Notes under the pieces: generated by a model
Databases searched by the model: none
What the model was told of the DNA's origin: nothing
What the model saw: only the letters and a program-made list of their open reading frames with translations
Shown: in pieces, positions 1 to 10,600 of the stretch
How the letters are laid out: the number at the start of each line of letters is the position of its first letter
Numbering within the stretch: the stretch's first letter is position 1
Translations under genes and position numbers: made by a program
Source of the DNA: Dokdonella_A sp963834755
GTDB lineage: Bacteria > Pseudomonadota > Gammaproteobacteria > Xanthomonadales > Rhodanobacteraceae
Direction of reading: 5' to 3'
DNA: 64,000 nucleotides
Assembly: GCA_963834755.1 (NCBI GenBank)
Contig: CAWICQ010000009.1
Location: 62,001 to 126,000, forward strand

Positions 1-1975
1 CGCCCGGCGGCTCGGCGGCGAGGAAGTTGTCGAAGGTCTCGTCCATCACGAAACCGGACAACGCAGCCTTGGTCAGATCGACGCGCCCGCCGCCGACATC
101 GTCCGGCGTCCACGGCGTGGTCAGGTCGTCCTCGTGACCGCCGGTGAACGCGGTCAGCATCAGCGCGGATTTGACTTCCTGCGGCGTCCAATCCGGGTGC
201 GCGGCGCGCAGCAGCGTGCCCGATCCGGCGGTGTGCGGCGTCGCCATCGAGGTGCCGCTCAAATAACCATAGCTGCCGGAGGACGTGTCGAGCGCGGCAT
301 AGATGTTGACGCCGGGCGCGGCGATGTCAGGCTTGGTCACGCCGTCGAACGGGCTCGGCGAGGGTCCGCGCAGGCTGAATCCGGCGAGGACGTCACCCTG
401 CTGAACGGCGGGGTTGAAGTCGACGATCGTGTCGGCCGGACTGTTCGCGTCCATGAACGTTTCGAGGTTCTGGCCATCGACCTGCAGGATGCTGTAAGCC
501 GGCAACGTCGCCCCGCCGACCGCCATGTTCACGACACCCGCCGCGTTGTTGTAGATGACGGCGACGAGCGCGCCGGCACCTTGCGCATTGTCGATTTTCT
601 CTTCGAACGTGCAGGTGCCGCGCGAGATCAGCGCGACCGCGCCATCGAAATAGTCGGCCGGGAATCCGCCGCTTGCCGTGCAACCGAGCTCATTGGTGGC
701 GTAATGACGGATCGGAACGGACGAGAGTGCCGTGCCGGCATCGAGGCCCGAACCCGGATTCAGCGAAATGTTCTGCGTATTCGGCGGCGGCGAGCCCGGA
801 CCCGTCGTGTTGAGAAGACCGCTGCCCGAGACGTTGAGATCATGCGTCGTCGCCGCGACGGACGCGACCCACGGTCCGAGGTGATTCACCGCCCCGACCG
901 GATCGGTGATCGTGGCGCCGGTATTGCCGGCCGCGGCGGCAACGAAGATATCCGCGCCGACCGCGTCGAGGAACGTGCGATCGCTGTCGTTCCATGGATC
1001 GGTACCGCCGGAGATCGAGAACGTGATCACGTCGACCTGATCGGCGATCGCGGCTTCGGTCGCGGCCTGGATCGCCGCACCGGTGCAGTTGTTGGTCGCG
1101 CAGACCTTGTACGTGCGAAGGCTCGCGCACGACGCTACGCCGGACATGAACGTATAGGGCGGCGGAAGCACCGGAGGCGGAGTCGCGGTTCCGTCGAGCG
1201 TGTTGCCGACCGCGGTGCTCGCGGTGTGCACGCCGTGGCCGTTGCCGTCGTTGGCCTCCGGGTTGGTGCCGACGCATTGGCCGGCGCCATTCGTGGTCAG
1301 GCAGTCGACCGCGCTCAGAAGCTTATGATTGCTTGGACCGAACACGCCGCAGGTCGGATCGTCCGCGAACGACGGATGCGAGCTGTTGATGCCGGTATCG
1401 ATGTCGGCGACAACGACGCCCTGGCCGCGCGTGCCGATGCCGCCGGGAACGGCGGTGCCGTCCCAGATGCTCGGCGCGCCGATGAATTCGGGTCCGTGGT
1501 AGGTCGCCAGCGGGAATTCTCCCGCACGCCGCACGCCGGCCACGCCGGGCAGCGTCGCGATGTTGGCGGCTTCGGCTGCGGAAAGACTCGCGGCGACGCC
1601 GTTCATCGTGATGAGATAGGTATGTGTGACGTCGAGCGTGCGACCGATCGCCTGCGCGATTGCTTGCAGATGCGAATCACGCTGCGTCTGCAGGAATGCC
1701 TTGTACGATTCGGCGGCGCTGGTGTGCACGTCGAGCTTCTTTTGCCCGAGCGCTTTCGGCGCGGTTGCGCGAATGCCCTGCGTGCCGCCGGCGTAGTGCA
1801 GCAAGCCGGGCTCGCTGAAGCGGATGATGTAGCTCTCCTGCGCGCTGGTCTGCGTTTGCGACGCGGCCGTTGCGCCATGACTGGAGGCGGCCTGTGCGAC
1901 GGGCGAGATGCCGGCGCCGATCAGCGCGAGGCCGATCGCAGACGCCAGGGTCGTGATGCGAAACGTGTTCCCCAT
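1..1975 (-). CDS. secreted subtilisin-like serine protease (S8), 3' end cut by the window
   Basis: The frame is open from an ATG at 1975 to the window edge, giving at least 658 residues with no stop. A Sec signal peptide (about residues 1-30, ending near PVAQA) is followed by an I9-type propeptide, then the S8 catalytic domain. The triad is visible: Asp193 in VVVADIDTGI, His247 in NGHGVHTAS and Ser576 in SGTSMATPHTAG. A protease-associated (PA) domain sits between His and Ser, around residues 425-475 (SRGTCTFEEKIDNA). This is the usual layout of secreted Xanthomonadales subtilases. It is probably an exported extracellular endopeptidase whose C-terminal domains lie outside the window. The family call is firm; the substrate is unknown. 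Confidence 0.93.
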   Translation of the reverse strand, partial: MGNTFRITTLASAIGLALIGAGISPVAQAASSHGATAASQTQTSAQESYIIRFSEPGLLHYAGGTQGIRATAPKALGQKKLDVHTSAAESYKAFLQTQRDSHLQAIAQAIGRTLDVTHTYLITMNGVAASLSAAEAANIATLPGVAGVRRAGEFPLATYHGPEFIGAPSIWDGTAVPGGIGTRGQGVVVADIDTGINSSHPSFADDPTCGVFGPSNHKLLSAVDCLTTNGAGQCVGTNPEANDGNGHGVHTASTAVGNTLDGTATPPPVLPPPYTFMSGVASCASLRTYKVCATNNCTGAAIQAATEAAIADQVDVITFSISGGTDPWNDSDRTFLDAVGADIFVAAAAGNTGATITDPVGAVNHLGPWVASVAATTHDLNVSGSGLLNTTGPGSPPPNTQNISLNPGSGLDAGTALSSVPIRHYATNELGCTASGGFPADYFDGAVALISRGTCTFEEKIDNAQGAGALVAVIYNNAAGVVNMAVGGATLPAYSILQVDGQNLETFMDANSPADTIVDFNPAVQQGDVLAGFSLRGPSPSPFDGVTKPDIAAPGVNIYAALDTSSGSYGYLSGTSMATPHTAGSGTLLRAAHPDWTPQEVKSALMLTAFTGGHEDDLTTPWTPDDVGGGRVDLTKAALSGFVMDETFDNFLAAEPPG

Positions 1976-2183
1976 ATCGATTGATCTCCACTTGCGGATG
2001 CGCAAAAAGACGTGCTGCACCGTGGCGACAGCACGATAGACAGGCAAAAGAGAAAAGACCGGGATGTCCGGCGCGACCTGCGCCGAGGCTTATAGCACCG
2101 CGCCGTGGTCGGTGGAAGTAGTCCGTGGCTGGTCGCGACAACACGGCAACGCATCTCCGTCCGCAGACGGAGGGCTTGCAAAT

Positions 2184-4106
2184 TCAGCTGAAAAACCGCT
2201 CGACGTCGGCCAGCTCGCGCGTACGCGGAAGCGGCGGAAGGCTGGCAAGAAACAATCGGCCGTAGCCGCGAGTGGTCAGGCGCGGATCGCACAGAACGAG
2301 CACGCCGCGATCGTGTACATCGCGAATCAGGCGGCCCGCGCCCTGTTTGAGCGCGATGACGGCTGCCGGGATCTGCCAGTCGGTGAACGGGTTACCGCCG
2401 GCGTCGCGCAGCGCGTCGAGCCGCGCGACCAGCACCGGGTCATCGGGCGCCGCGAATGGCAATTTGTCGATGACGACGACGCTCAGGGCTTCGCCGACGA
2501 CGTCGACGCCCTCCCAGAAACTGGCGGCTCCCAGCAACACACCATTTCCCGAGGCGCGAAAATCCGTCAGCAGCCGGTGCCGCGGCGCCGTGCCCTGCAC
2601 GAACAGCGGAAATGCGACGCGCTGCGGCAGGATTTCGGCGGCACGGCGCAGCGCGCGGTGCGACGTGAAAAGAAGGAACGCGCGCCCGCGTGAAGCCGAA
2701 AGCACCGGCAGCACGGCATCCAGCACGCGATCGACGTAGTCGGGCATCGCGGGATCAGGCAGCCCCTGCGGCAGGTACGCGAGCGCCTGGCGCGCATATT
2801 CGAATGGACTTTCGAGCGAGATCGTCTCCGGATCTTCGAGACCGAGCTGGCGGGCGAAATGTTCGAAGCGCCCGGCCACCGACAACGTCGCCGAAGTGAA
2901 GATCCACGCCGCGTGACTTTGCGCGCGCAACTCGCGCAACGGCTGGGAGAGATCGAGCGGCGTCGCATGGAAGGCGAAACCGTGCGCGCTCAATTCGTAC
3001 CAGTGCACCGAGTCGCGGCTGCCCGAATCGCAGACTTGCGCCAGCCGCGCGGCGTGCATTTCCGCGCGCTCGTGCACGCTGGCGAGACCGCGACTTCGTT
3101 CGGCGTGTTTGCCCAGCGCTTCGGCGAGCGCGGCCAGCGCTTCACGCAACGCGGCCAGCTCGCGGTCGACATCCGCATCGTGCTCGATCTGCGTCATCGC
3201 GCCCTTCGCCGGAAACCGATCGAGCGCGAGGCGCAATCGCTTGATGCAGAGGTTCAAAGCATCGATCGGCGGCTGCAGCAACGCGAGCGCACCGCCGACG
3301 CCGCCGCATTCGGTCAGCGCATCGCCGGCGAGCTCGCCGAGCTGACGCGCGGACAGCGAGACCGAAAAGAATTGTCCGGCCAGCTCCGGAATCTGATGCG
3401 CCTCGTCGAGAATGAATGCGTGCGCGCCCGGCAGGATTTCGCCGAACCCTTCCTGCTTGATCGCAAGATCGGCGAACAGCAGATGATGGTTGACGACGAC
3501 GAGATCGGCTTCCTGTGCCGCCCGTCGCGCCTTGACCACGAAGCAATCGTTGAACAGCGGGCAATCGGCGCCGAGACAATTTTCCGTCGTCGACGTCACG
3601 CGCGGCCAGAGCGGCGAATCTTCGGCGACTTCGGCAAGTTCCGCGCGATCGCCGCTGCGCGTTTGCGTCGACCACACGTGGATCGCCTGCAACTGCGCGA
3701 CCTGATCGCGACTCGCGAAACGCCCTTCGTGACGAGCCTGATCGAGCCGATGCAGGCAGAGATAGTTCGCGCGTCCCTTGAGCAATGCGGCGGACAAACG
3801 CGCGCCGAGCACCGCGCGCACTTGCGGCAGGTCGCGATGGAACAATTGATCCTGCAGCGTCTTGGTGCCGGTCGAAACGATGACGCGCTTGCCCGAAATC
3901 AGCGCCGGCACGAGATACGCGAACGTCTTGCCGGTGCCGGTGCCCGCTTCGGCGATCAGCATCTGACGATCGGCGATCGCCTCCTCGACCGCCGACGCCA
4001 TCGCTTGCTGCGATGCGCGCGGCGCGAAGCCGGGAATTTCACGCGCGAACGGACCTTCGGGACCAAGCAGCTCGGCCGCGCCGGCGATGGAATCGGTGAC
4101 GGTCAT
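2184..4106 (-). CDS. yoaA: ATP-dependent DNA helicase, YoaA/DinG-like, Fe-S (XPD family)
   Basis: A 640-residue superfamily 2 helicase. Walker A is at 54-61 (AGTGTGKT) and a DEAH box at 234-237. Four cysteines (117, 177, 182, 188) fit the 4Fe-4S cluster of XPD/DinG helicases. The C-terminal part has the expected motifs (FTSATL, LLGAASFWEGVD, QGAGRLIR). The length fits YoaA better than the longer DinG. YoaA-type helicases unwind 5'-3' in replication repair. The gene precedes a TPR lipoprotein and mrcB on the same strand, an order I associate with Xanthomonadales. The product call is firm; the YoaA rather than DinG label rests mainly on length. Confidence 0.9.
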   Translation of the reverse strand: MTVTDSIAGAAELLGPEGPFAREIPGFAPRASQQAMASAVEEAIADRQMLIAEAGTGTGKTFAYLVPALISGKRVIVSTGTKTLQDQLFHRDLPQVRAVLGARLSAALLKGRANYLCLHRLDQARHEGRFASRDQVAQLQAIHVWSTQTRSGDRAELAEVAEDSPLWPRVTSTTENCLGADCPLFNDCFVVKARRAAQEADLVVVNHHLLFADLAIKQEGFGEILPGAHAFILDEAHQIPELAGQFFSVSLSARQLGELAGDALTECGGVGGALALLQPPIDALNLCIKRLRLALDRFPAKGAMTQIEHDADVDRELAALREALAALAEALGKHAERSRGLASVHERAEMHAARLAQVCDSGSRDSVHWYELSAHGFAFHATPLDLSQPLRELRAQSHAAWIFTSATLSVAGRFEHFARQLGLEDPETISLESPFEYARQALAYLPQGLPDPAMPDYVDRVLDAVLPVLSASRGRAFLLFTSHRALRRAAEILPQRVAFPLFVQGTAPRHRLLTDFRASGNGVLLGAASFWEGVDVVGEALSVVVIDKLPFAAPDDPVLVARLDALRDAGGNPFTDWQIPAAVIALKQGAGRLIRDVHDRGVLVLCDPRLTTRGYGRLFLASLPPLPRTRELADVERFFS

Positions 4107-4160
4107 CGGATCGGAGTCATGCGCCCGCAGCGTGATTTGAAGCGCGTTTTCGCGAGTCGC

Positions 4161-4243
4161 GTCGTTCCCGCGAAGGCGGGAACTCAGTGACTTTGCTGCG
4201 CATGAAAAAGGCGCTGGACCCCCGCTTTCGCGGGGACGACGAA
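4161..4243. repeat. pair of REP-like palindromes
   Basis: Two hairpins lie in the intergenic gap. One is 4164-4183 (GTTCCCGC/GCGGGAAC, 4-nt loop). The other is 4220-4235 (CCCCGC/GCGGGG). Their flanks (gtcgttcccg and ggggacgac) are mutually inverted, so the whole unit folds as a long palindrome. This is the common proteobacterial intergenic repeat that gives the spurious peptide VVPAKAGTQ when read through. It could also work as a transcript-end hairpin for the TPR gene. Confidence 0.85.
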
Positions 4244-4307
4244 AGGTTGCGCGGAACGTAAACGACTCCGACTGCGGACCGCTCGCGCGCGGCGCGTGCG
4301 CTGAGCC

Positions 4308-4856
4308 TCACATGCGCACCGGCGGCGCGACGCGGCACTCCTTGAGTCGCTGTTTGGCCTGCGCCTGCGTCGCTGGATCGTTCATCGCAATACGCGCCTC
4401 GACCACGGTCTGCCAGTTGCGCGCGCACAGGCTGCCGAGTTTCGGGCCGAGCGTGAAGCTCTTGATCGCGAGATCCTCGGCCTGCTTCCAGTGGCCGCGC
4501 AGGATTTCGATTTCGGCCTGGTATTGCAAAAGGTCCGGCGCATCGGGCGCGAGCTTCAGCGCGCGCGACATCGCGTCGGCAGCCGCGTCGAAATTCTTTG
4601 CCGTTTCCGCCGCGTGCGCCTGATTCAGAAAACCCTCGATCGCCGGATCCCGTAGCGGCTGCACCTGCACCGCCGAGGAATCCATGCCCATGCCCGCCGC
4701 GCGGATCGCTCCGACCGGGTCGTGATCCAGCGCCGGTGCCTTGGTCGCGGCCTTGGAAGGTGCGCTCGGCTGCGTGCACGCGCCGAGCGCGAACGAGCCG
4801 GCGACGGCGAGTGCACGAATGAAAAAACCCGAATTGAAGCGAAAACGTGTGCGCAT
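4308..4856 (-). CDS. TPR-containing lipoprotein (hypothetical)
   Basis: About 182 residues. I start at the ATG at 4856 because it places a lipoprotein signal (FFIRALAVAGSFALGAC, lipobox LGAC) at the N-terminus; an upstream ATG at 4895 would bury it. After an Ala/Pro-rich linker, two or three TPR-like helical pairs run from about residue 75 to 165 (AKNFDAAADAMSRALKLAP; HWKQAEDLAIKSFTLGP). It is probably a periplasm-facing outer-membrane lipoprotein. It sits immediately downstream of mrcB, so a role around peptidoglycan synthesis is possible but is inference from position only. Confidence 0.75.
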   Translation of the reverse strand: MRTRFRFNSGFFIRALAVAGSFALGACTQPSAPSKAATKAPALDHDPVGAIRAAGMGMDSSAVQVQPLRDPAIEGFLNQAHAAETAKNFDAAADAMSRALKLAPDAPDLLQYQAEIEILRGHWKQAEDLAIKSFTLGPKLGSLCARNWQTVVEARIAMNDPATQAQAKQRLKECRVAPPVRM

Positions 4857-5039
4857 GCGAACGGTGGTATCGACCTTGAAGCGTGAAAAATACACGAATG
4901 CGTGTTAACGCGTGATGCATGCCCTCTTGTCGGATCCGGCCGTGTTCCGGCTTAGGCATGCCCTGACGGTCTCGCTTCCACGCCTCCCTCCATCTGCTCT
5001 AGGCTGGTCATCCGATGCACGCCTTCGCTGCCTAACCTT

Positions 5040-5067
5040 TCGTCATCCCGGGGAAAGCCGGGACGAT
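5040..5067. repeat. REP-like palindrome
   Basis: An imperfect inverted repeat (CGTC-at-CCCGG ... CCGGG-a-CGAT) lies in the 233-base gap between mrcB and the TPR lipoprotein gene. It is related in sequence to the hairpins at 4161-4243. It could act as a terminator or mRNA stabiliser after mrcB. Nothing else recognisable lies in this gap. Confidence 0.65.
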
Positions 5068-5091
5068 GGGAGGATCGGTCATCGAGCGTGA

Positions 5092-7392
5092 TCACTGCGG
5101 CTTCGCCTCGTCGCCGCGAAACCAGTTCTTGAGCTCATCCAGCGGACAGTGCTCCACGTCTGTCGGCGCATAGCCCTGCGCAAACGGCAACTCGCGCGCA
5201 CCGCTGCAGGCCAGATCGGTGCGCTTTCCGGACGCGCCATCGACGAACGCGAGCTCGATGCCGTCCTTCGGTACGTCGAGCGGCGCCGCCGGCATGCGCT
5301 TCATGAGCTCGATCCAGATCCTGAGCGCGCCGGTCGCGCCCATGAGACCGGTCGGTTTGTTGTCGTCGCGTCCGACCCAGACGACGGCGAGCTGCGCGCC
5401 GGTGAATCCGGCGAACCACGAATCGCGCTGCGTGTCGCTGGTGCCGGTTTTTCCGGCGGCGTGGAGATTGCCGAGCCCGGACTCGGCGATCGCATGCGCG
5501 GTTCCGCTGACCGCGACCTGCTGCATCGCATACGTGACCAGTCGCGCCGCCTGCACGTAGTCACCCGCGCCCGCCTTCGCCGAATAGCGCGTCAGCGGCC
5601 TGCCTTTCGCGTCGAGCACGCCGCGCAGCGCGCGCAGCGGAAGCGCGTGGCCATCGTCGGCGAGATATTGATAAAGCCGCGCGACATCGTATGGGCTCAA
5701 GTCGACCGCGCCGAGCAGCAGCGACGGATTCGGATTGATATCGCGCCCAAGCCCGAACGAACGCAGGAATCCTTGCACGCGATCGACGCCGACGCGCATT
5801 CCGAGATGCACGGTGGCAAGATTCCAGCTGTGCACGAGCGCATCGATCAGCATAACGTTGCCGTGCGTCTCGTGATCGTCGTTCTGCGGCTGCCAGCGCG
5901 TGCCGCCTTGCTGCGGCAGATCGATCGTCGAATCCTCGACCAGCGTCGCCAGCGAATAGCGCTGCGGTTGCGCCAGCGCGACGAGATAGACGAAAGGCTT
6001 CACCAGCGATCCGATCGGCCGCAACGCATCGAGCGCGCGATTGAAACCCGGCTCGTCCGGATCGCGGCTGCCGATCATCGCCTGCACTTCGCCGTCGCGC
6101 GCGCCGGTGACGACCAGCGCCGCATCGACCGCGGCACCGCGCTTGCCGAGCGCCGTCAGCGCCTTGTCGATCGAATCCTCGCCGAGCGTCTGCACGGAAG
6201 GCGCAAGCGTCGTGTGGATCGCCAGACCCGCGCTGTTGAGCTCCGCATCCGGATAGTCTTCGTGGATCTGCCGGCGCACCAGATCGAGGAACGCCGGAAA
6301 ACGGTCGCGCGGCAGCGTCGCATTCGCCGCCGTGCCGAGCGGCTGCTTGACCGCCGTCGCGTACGTCGCGTCGTCGATCAATCCGGTATCGTGAAACTGT
6401 CCGAGCACGACATTGCGCCGGCCGAGCGCTCGATCGGGATTGCGGCGCGGATCGTAATAACTCGGTCCCTGCACCATGCCGACCAGGAGCGCGATGTCGG
6501 CCGGCCCAAGCCCGCGCAGATCGCGCCCGAAGTAGAACTCGCTCGCGGCTGCGAAACCGTGCACGGCCTGACCGCCTTGCTGACCGAGGAACACTTCGTT
6601 GATGTACGCATCGAGAATGCGTTCCTTGCTGTAGCGCGCTTCGATAATCAGCGAAAGCAGCGCCTCGTTGAACTTGCGCGTCATGCTCTGGCTGCGATCG
6701 AGAAAAAGATTCTTGACCAGCTGCTGCGTCAGCGTCGATCCGCCTTGCACGACATGACCGGCCAGCAGATTCGCCCACGCTGCGCGCAGAATCGCTACAG
6801 AATCGATGCCGTGATGGTGCTTGAAATCGCGATCCTCGACCGCCTGCAGGCCCGTGACCAGCAACGTCGGAACCTCCGCGAGCTGCACGATGCGGCGATC
6901 CTCCTCAAGCGCGCCGTATAGCGTCGCGATGCGCGCGGGCTCCAGACGAACGCTCGCGAGCGCCGCGCCGCTGTCGGCATCAACGAGCTTGGCGATGCGG
7001 CCGTCGGCGAGCGTCAGCGCGATGCGTTTTTCGCGTTCGCGTCCATCGAGATAGACGAATCCACGCCGCGCGATCGTGAAACGCGCGCCATCGTGTGCGA
7101 ACGTGCCCGGCGTTTTCGCCGCGGGGTCTTCAACGTAACGCGCGGCGTCGAGCTCGATCTTGAGGATATCGGCCGTCAGCGCAAGACCGGGCGCGAGCTG
7201 CAGCGGGCGTGCGTAGACGCGGCTCGGAATCTCCCAGGACAGGTCGTCGAAGCGGGCGCGCACTTCGCGGTCGAGCCGGGCCGCGTACGGCACGACAAAG
7301 CCGATCGCAAAGCCCAAACCGATCAGGACCGGCACGCGCAGCAGGCGCCACAGCACTCTGAGAAAGGCGAAAACGCGGGCGGGAACGGACAA
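5092..7392 (-). CDS. mrcB: penicillin-binding protein 1B (bifunctional glycosyltransferase/transpeptidase)
   Basis: A 766-residue class A PBP. A cytoplasmic start and one membrane helix (about 12-38) are followed by a UB2H-like region (about 55-150). The GT51 transglycosylase domain has catalytic Glu186 in AVEDRDFKHHHG and the QGGSTLTQQLVKN motif at 216-228. The transpeptidase domain has the nucleophile in S462-L-V-K, SWN at 522-524 and KTGTSD at 648-653. All catalytic motifs are intact and the length is normal for PBP1b. It polymerises and cross-links peptidoglycan in the periplasm. It is followed on the same strand by a TPR lipoprotein and yoaA. Confidence 0.97.
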   Translation of the reverse strand: MSVPARVFAFLRVLWRLLRVPVLIGLGFAIGFVVPYAARLDREVRARFDDLSWEIPSRVYARPLQLAPGLALTADILKIELDAARYVEDPAAKTPGTFAHDGARFTIARRGFVYLDGREREKRIALTLADGRIAKLVDADSGAALASVRLEPARIATLYGALEEDRRIVQLAEVPTLLVTGLQAVEDRDFKHHHGIDSVAILRAAWANLLAGHVVQGGSTLTQQLVKNLFLDRSQSMTRKFNEALLSLIIEARYSKERILDAYINEVFLGQQGGQAVHGFAAASEFYFGRDLRGLGPADIALLVGMVQGPSYYDPRRNPDRALGRRNVVLGQFHDTGLIDDATYATAVKQPLGTAANATLPRDRFPAFLDLVRRQIHEDYPDAELNSAGLAIHTTLAPSVQTLGEDSIDKALTALGKRGAAVDAALVVTGARDGEVQAMIGSRDPDEPGFNRALDALRPIGSLVKPFVYLVALAQPQRYSLATLVEDSTIDLPQQGGTRWQPQNDDHETHGNVMLIDALVHSWNLATVHLGMRVGVDRVQGFLRSFGLGRDINPNPSLLLGAVDLSPYDVARLYQYLADDGHALPLRALRGVLDAKGRPLTRYSAKAGAGDYVQAARLVTYAMQQVAVSGTAHAIAESGLGNLHAAGKTGTSDTQRDSWFAGFTGAQLAVVWVGRDDNKPTGLMGATGALRIWIELMKRMPAAPLDVPKDGIELAFVDGASGKRTDLACSGARELPFAQGYAPTDVEHCPLDELKNWFRGDEAKPQ

Positions 7393-7657
7393 GCGCGGAT
7401 TCCGGGGAAGGCTTGCACGAGTCTACTCGGGCCACGTCGCGCGTGGCGAGACGAGTGCCGTCCGGGCGCACCCCGACAATGCGGCCGCGCGGCACGAATT
7501 GCGGCGGATCAGCGATAATCGCCGCTTCGGATCTGCCGGAGTCTCCATGCGCCCCGTTTCCCGCGTTCTCGTGGTCGCCGACGACGGCTCATGCGTGTCC
7601 GTTCGCCGCGACGGCGCGGCCGGCGGACGGTGGATCGGTCGCTGACGGCCCGCATCC

Positions 7658-10600
7658 GTGCGCAGCATCGGCGAGCGTCCGTTTCGCGTTTGCGTGTTCG
7701 GCGCGGGAATCGACACCGCGGCGACGATCGCCGCCGACGTCGGCGTACCGATCGCGACGATCGGACCGACGCGTCTGTCGACAGCCGCGGCGCCGCACAT
7801 CGATGCGCCGGATGTCGACGATCCGATCGAGCTGATTCCGTTTGCCGCGCGCGCGTTTCCGCGCGAGACGTTGATTCTCGTTCGCGCGAACACGCGACTG
7901 CCGCGCTTCGCCATCGAACGTTTGCTGCGCGCGCTCGAATGCGAAGGCGTGCTGGGTGCCGCGGCGCTCGATGACGTCATTCCCGAACGCACGCTCCTCG
8001 ACCGCATCGATGACGACGAGAGTCCCGAACGTCTCGACGCGCTCTGCTTCGCGTACGGCGAACGCCGCCTGATCGATGCATCGCTACGCCGCGCGGCCGC
8101 GAGTGCGTGGCACGGCGAACGCCTCGCGCAGCTCGGTCACGCGTCGCCCGCCGATGCCGACGCGCTGGCCCAGCACGGTTTGCGTTGCGTGCTGCTCGAT
8201 CATCTCTACGTGCACGCCAACGTGCCGGCTTCCAAATCGGCAACGACAAGCGACGATCCGCGCGATCCTGCGCCACCCTCGCCGCTCGCCGCGCTCCGCG
8301 AACGCGTGTCGGCCGCGCTTCGCGCCGGCGCGACGCCGGATCGACCGGGACTCGACGCGCGACCGGTGCTTCTGCACGTGTTGCACGGCTGGGGCGGCGG
8401 CGCCGAACGCTGGGTGCGCGATTTCGCGCGGACATTCGACCAAGCCTGTCATCTCGTTCTCGTCTCGCGCGGGAGCTTCGCGCGTCGGCGACACGGCGAA
8501 TGGATCGAGCTGCACGACGGCGCGATGCAAGGACCGCCGCGCTTGCGCATCGCGCTGCCGGTGCCGATCGCGGATACCGCTCTGGCCGACGGTGCGTATC
8601 GCGACATCCTCGCCGGCATCGTTCGCGACCATTGCATCGATGCGCTGATCGTCTCGTCGCTGATCGGTCACAGTCTCGACGTGCTGGCGACGCGCCTGCC
8701 GACGTTTTGCGTGATCCACGATCACTATCCACTCTGGCCGACGCTGCATCGCGATTTCGGCGACGAGTCGCTGCGCTTCGACGACCTGCAACGCACGCGC
8801 GATCTCGCCGCGCTCGGCGACGACGCGGAATTTTCCAATCGCGATCCGAAACATTGGCGTGTGCTGCGCGATGCGGCCGTGACGTCGCTGCGTGCGGCCG
8901 GCGCGACTTTGATCGCGCCGAGCGGTTCCGCGCTGGCCAACCAGCTGCGGCTGGCGCCCGAACTTGCGGAATTGCCCCAGCGCGTGATCGCGCACGGACT
9001 CGCGCCGTGGCCCGAAGGTGCGCCGACGCGCGCGCATGCGCCGTCGCGCAAGCGCCCGCGCCTCCTCGTGCCTGGGCGCGTGCGTCGCGGCAAGGGCGCG
9101 GAATTGCTCAAGGCCTCGCTCGCGAAACTCCGCGAACATGCCGATCTTTATCTCGTCGGCGCCGGCGCCGATGCGCACGCGCTGTTCGGCGAACGCGGCG
9201 TGCATATCGTGCTCGACTACCAGCGTGACGAGCTTCCCGCGCTCGTCGCGCGCATCGCACCGGATGCTGCGCTGCTGCTGCCGACCGTGGCGGAAACCTT
9301 CAGCTACACACTGTCGGAACTGCGCAGCCTCGGCGTTCCCGTGATCGCGACGCGTGTCGGCGCGCTCGCCGAGCGCATTCGCGATGGCATTGACGGCTTT
9401 CTTGTCGATCCGGACGCACACGCGGTGACCGCGCGCGTCGCCGCGCTCCTGGCCGGGCGCAACGCGCTCGATCGTGTCCGATCGACGGCGGGCACAGAAA
9501 ACGAATCGACGCTCGCCGCGATGGCGAATGCCTATGCCGGTGTTCTGCACCTCGGCACCCGTCCCGCGGCGCGCTATCCGCTTGCCGAGACAGACGCCGC
9601 ATCACTGCGCGACGCGGAACGCGCGGCAACGATTGCGCACCTTCGCGAAGACGAAGATGCGCTGCGCCATGATCTTGCCGCGGTGCGCGCGGAAAGCGAA
9701 CGCCGCGGCGACTGGGGCCACGCGCTCGATCGCCAGCTTGCCGAGCGCACGCGCTGGGCGCAGTCGCTCGATACGGAATTGCGCGATCTCAAGCCGCGCC
9801 TCGAACAGATGCTGGCCAGCACTTCGTGGCGCATCACCGCTCCGCTCCGCCGCGCGAACGCTCGCGTCGCTGGTGTGCGCGCGCGCCTTGCATTCCGCAC
9901 GCTGCACGTGCGCACGATGTTCACGCGCGTGCGCGGCAGTCTCGCGCAACGCGGCGTCGCCGGTACGCTGGCGCGGATCGCGCGCGAGCTGCGCGGCAAG
10001 GGTCCGGCGCGTGCGCGCGTGACGTACGCGCCGCCGCGCGAGGACTTTGCGTATTTCGCCATGCCGACATCCAGCGCGCCGCGCGTGTCGATCGTGATTC
10101 CGGTGTTCAACAAGATCGATTACACGTCCGCGTGTTTGCGCTCGCTCGCCGAGCACGCGGGCCGAATTCCGTTCGAGATCATTGTCGTCGACGACGCCTC
10201 GGCCCAGGCGACACCGCAGCGGCTCGCCGACATCGACGGCATTCGCGTCGTGCGCAACGAGGCCAATCTCGGCTTCATCGGCTCGTGCAATGCAGGCGCC
10301 GCTATCGCGCAAGGCGAGCTGCTCCTGTTCCTCAACAACGACACGCGCGTGACTTCCGGCTGGCTCGAAGCGCTGGTCCGTTGCCTTGACGAAGCGCCGG
10401 CGGCAGGACTCGTCGGCGCAAAGCTCATCTATCCGGACGGACGACTTCAGGAAGCCGGCGGCATCGTTTTCAGCGACGCATCCGGCTGGAATTATGGTCG
10501 CTTCGAAGATGCTGACGATCCGCAGTACGCATTCCGGCGTGAAGTCCGATTACTGCTCGGGCGCCGCGATCCTGCTGCGCACCGAATTGTTTCGCCGGCT

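Noticed and set aside
134..1984. 616-codon open frame on the plus strand opposite the protease
   Set aside because: It is Arg/Ala-rich with no domain, and the opposite strand encodes a complete subtilase with triad and signal peptide. Long antisense frames are expected at this base composition.
5149..6921. 590-codon open frame antisense to mrcB
   Set aside because: Arg-rich shadow of the PBP1B gene; no recognisable motif.
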